A DNA stretch of 7,786 nucleotides from Bacteroidota bacterium (lineage in GTDB: Bacteria > Bacteroidota > Bacteroidia > Bacteroidales > GCA-2748055). Shown here one piece after another: positions 6,212 to 7,786 of the stretch (position 1 is the stretch's first letter; every line of letters starts with the position of its first letter). The translations under genes and the position numbers were made by a program. Location of the stretch: contig JAAEOI010000028.1 in assembly GCA_024244665.1 (NCBI GenBank), positions 1 to 7,786 of the forward strand. Reading direction: 5' to 3'. Under the pieces are notes generated by a model. The model was not told the DNA's origin. It ran no database searches and worked only from the letters and a program-made list of their open reading frames with translations.

Positions 6212-6611
6212 TGAGGAAGTAAATATCGAATCTACTAATCAATTTGTAAATGCATGATCTGTTCTTTTGCTTGCATTATCTGGCACTGTTAAAAGAAAAA
6301 TCACACATGTGTTTAACGTCAAATACTCCAGGACAGATTTGAATTTAAAGGTAAGAGATACTTTTTACATTTTGAGCTTATTAATAATTTGAGTCAAAGT
6401 AACTTCAAGGTCAACCCAAAAATGATTTAAAGTCACATTGGCTTCCACCTTCGTTTCGGAGTGTGGCGGAAGTTTATAATATCCATTGAAATATTGATTC
6501 TGTTTTTTTGGGTTTAATGAATTGATATTTAACGGAAAGATGTATGCCTGGTTCAGTGGCACACCTTTTGCAAGTATTAAGACAGAAAGGATAACCAAAA
6601 ATCAAAGCGCC
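6212..6611. other. AT-rich divergent intergenic region
   Basis: About 400 bases separate the inverted repeat from the start of the right-hand gene. The stretch should hold the promoters of two divergent transcripts, but no box fits the Bacteroidota -33/-7 pattern well on either strand. Small palindromes are present: ACACATGTGT (6303-6312) and TTTGA-G-TCAAA (6388-6398). An AAAGG at 6586-6590 lies 21 bases before the ATG at 6612, too far for a standard ribosome-binding site. A minus-strand open frame of about 77 codons (6365-6598) starts at TTG, has no ribosome-binding site and matches nothing that I recognise, so I do not call it a gene. Confidence 0.5.
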
Positions 6612-7786
6612 ATGAAAACAATACACTCCATATATATGATAGCAGTCCTTGCTTCAGCTTCGTTCGCCGGAGCTGCCCAGGACTATCCCGATGAATACCT
6701 GGGTCTGCCGGGAGACAACTTAAATCTCTATGCCGTAATGAACCTTTTCCAGGAATCAGAGACCCTGGAAGGATTTGAGCGCAGCCTGAATGATAATGAG
6801 GCCGTGATTAATAATCTGGACCTGAATGGCGATCAGCTTATAGATTATATCGCGGTTTCCGACTTTAAGAAAGAAAATGTACATACTATCGTACTAAGAA
6901 CGGCCCTGAATCGAAATGAAGAGCAAGATATTGCTGTTTTCGTTGTGGAAAAGTTGCGTAATGGAGCCGTGCAGATCCAGCTCATCGGGGATGAGGCACT
7001 CTACGGTCGGAACTATATTGTTGAACCCATCTATGCAGAAACACCCAACCCGGGTTATAATGGGACAATACACAGTAGAAACGCAAATGTAGTCAACACG
7101 TCCTCTTATGATATTGGTGCCTGGCCTGTAGTCAGGTATATCTATGCTCCCAGGTACAGGGTATGGAGGTCATCCTGGTACTGGGGTTACTATCCCACCT
7201 ACTGGCGTCCATGGAGGCCTCATTACTGGCACTATTACTACGGGTATCATAATCAATGGCATAATCATTATTACAGCCATTACCGTCACTGGGACCACTA
7301 CAGGTGCAGAAAATACAAAACTTACTATCACAGCCATGTGCGTGTACACAGTCCAACAGTGGTTGTAAACATCAATCAGAATCGTTACAGGAGCACCTAC
7401 TCTCGTCCGGATCAGCGTCGTGCAGGAGAAAAATACTATACAAGTTCTGCCTCCAGAAGCAACAGAAGCAGTACAGTTCAGCGCAGTCAACCATCGCAAA
7501 ACAGAAGTGCAGTTCAGCGCAGTAGCAGTTCCAGGAGCAGTAGCACCAGAAGCAACAGCACCAGGAGCACTCCTGCAGTGAAACGTTCCAGCAGCAATAA
7601 AAGCACGCCCGCCGTTCAGCCCAAAAGCAGTTCCAGGAGCAGCAGTTCCAGGAGCACCCCAGCTGTTAAGCGGAGCACCAGCACTAGGAAAAGTTCGTCT
7701 GCTGTCAAGCGTTCCAATGGCTCGACGAACAGCAGAAGCAGTTCTGTTCAGCGCAGTCAGTCCGGCAAGAGCAAGAGTAAGAGTTC
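6612..7786 (+). CDS. Secreted Bacteroidota protein: EF-hand-like loop, aromatic/His-rich block, Ser/Arg-rich repeat tail (3' partial)
   Basis: The frame is open from the ATG at 6612-6614 to the window edge, giving 391 complete codons without a stop. A signal peptide covers residues 1-22 (...FAGAA|QD). The next part (24-141) begins DYPDEYLGLPGDNLNLYAVM and continues through FQESETLEGFERSLN to VQIQLIGDEALYGRNYIVE. I know this as a conserved uncharacterised secreted domain of Bacteroidota. It contains DLNGDQLIDY (70-79), spaced like an EF-hand/dockerin calcium loop (Asp70, Asn72, Asp74, Asp78). Residues 175-246 are 38 Trp/Tyr/His out of 72. Residues 278-391 are about 41% Ser with 25 Arg/Lys and no acidic residue, and carry repeated AV(K/Q)R motifs. 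The protein should be exported and may bind an anionic polymer or metal at the cell surface; this is inference. The C-terminus is missing, so any anchoring or sorting signal cannot be judged. Confidence 0.85.
   Translation, partial: MKTIHSIYMIAVLASASFAGAAQDYPDEYLGLPGDNLNLYAVMNLFQESETLEGFERSLNDNEAVINNLDLNGDQLIDYIAVSDFKKENVHTIVLRTALNRNEEQDIAVFVVEKLRNGAVQIQLIGDEALYGRNYIVEPIYAETPNPGYNGTIHSRNANVVNTSSYDIGAWPVVRYIYAPRYRVWRSSWYWGYYPTYWRPWRPHYWHYYYGYHNQWHNHYYSHYRHWDHYRCRKYKTYYHSHVRVHSPTVVVNINQNRYRSTYSRPDQRRAGEKYYTSSASRSNRSSTVQRSQPSQNRSAVQRSSSSRSSSTRSNSTRSTPAVKRSSSNKSTPAVQPKSSSRSSSSRSTPAVKRSTSTRKSSSAVKRSNGSTNSRSSSVQRSQSGKSKSKS
7470..7786 (+). repeat. Degenerate tandem repeats encoding Ser/Arg-rich AV(K/Q)R units
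   Basis: The 3' part of the gene has imperfect direct repeats. AGCAGTTCCAGGAGCA occurs at 7524, 7626 and 7641, the last two overlapping by one base. GTTCAGCGCAGT recurs near 7482, 7514 and 7744. At protein level the unit is [S/T]-[P/A]-V-[K/Q]-R-S, seen seven times (about residues 288-293, 299-305, 320-327, 332-339, 349-356, 363-369 and 378-383), with spacing of about 11-17 residues. Such repeats tend to expand and contract by slippage, so length may vary between strains. Confidence 0.75.

Noticed and set aside
6303..6312. Palindrome ACACATGTGT as an operator
   Set aside because: Ten bases in AT-rich spacer with no second copy; too short to support a call.
6365..6598. Minus-strand open frame of about 77 codons in the intergenic region
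   Set aside because: TTG start, no ribosome-binding site, no family resemblance, AT-rich composition like the surrounding spacer.
7170..7499. Minus-strand open frame of 109 codons rich in Val/Ile/Met, resembling membrane segments
   Set aside because: The hydrophobic look comes from reading the complement of Trp/Tyr/His codons; the plus-strand frame has a signal peptide and a conserved domain and continues unbroken.
7470..7786. CRISPR-like or minisatellite array
   Set aside because: The repeats are short, degenerate, irregularly spaced and keep the reading frame; they are coding repeats of a Ser/Arg-rich tail.

Overview
The window looks like a chromosomal segment from a Bacteroidota bacterium, probably of the Bacteroidales/Marinilabiliales type. 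The signs are signal peptides ending in ...FAQ, ...HAQ and ...AAQ, an outer-membrane barrel ending in a C-terminal Phe, few strong Shine-Dalgarno sites, and a final gene of a secreted family I know only from Bacteroidota. The genus is inference.

Left part, + strand (2-2300): a tight three-gene operon. It holds the 3' end of an MMPL/RND-type inner-membrane transporter, a periplasmic LolA-like protein (2-base gap) and an outer-membrane beta-barrel protein (ATGA overlap). One protein per envelope compartment suggests a trans-envelope conduit for a lipid or other hydrophobic cargo. The cargo is unknown.

Junction (2297-2984): a scar region between convergent operons. It has a minus-strand fragment of a DUF4143-type ATPase (only its C-terminal helix-turn-helix region is left), two hairpins of the same 21-base design that differ only by compensatory base-pair changes (a REP-like repeat pair), and a short minus-strand ORF of unknown origin.

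Middle part, - strand (6139 down to 2985): a GC-richer operon of two uroporphyrinogen-decarboxylase (URO-D) superfamily proteins overlapping by ATGA, followed after 15 bases by a DUF4037 protein with a nucleotidyltransferase-like motif. The second URO-D protein has the His-x-Cys...Cys zinc-site pattern of corrinoid methyltransferases; the first has Asp-x-Asp at the same place. This argues for methyl-transfer or related chemistry rather than haem synthesis. A 9+9 base inverted repeat lies 40 bases upstream of the first gene and may be an operator.

Right part, + strand (6612 to the window edge): a divergent gene, open at the 3' end, for a secreted protein with three zones: a conserved N-terminal domain with an EF-hand-like loop, a Trp/Tyr/His-rich block, and a Ser/Arg/Lys tail with a repeating AV(K/Q)R motif. 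No tRNA, rRNA, CRISPR array, intact insertion sequence or convincing rho-independent terminator was seen.
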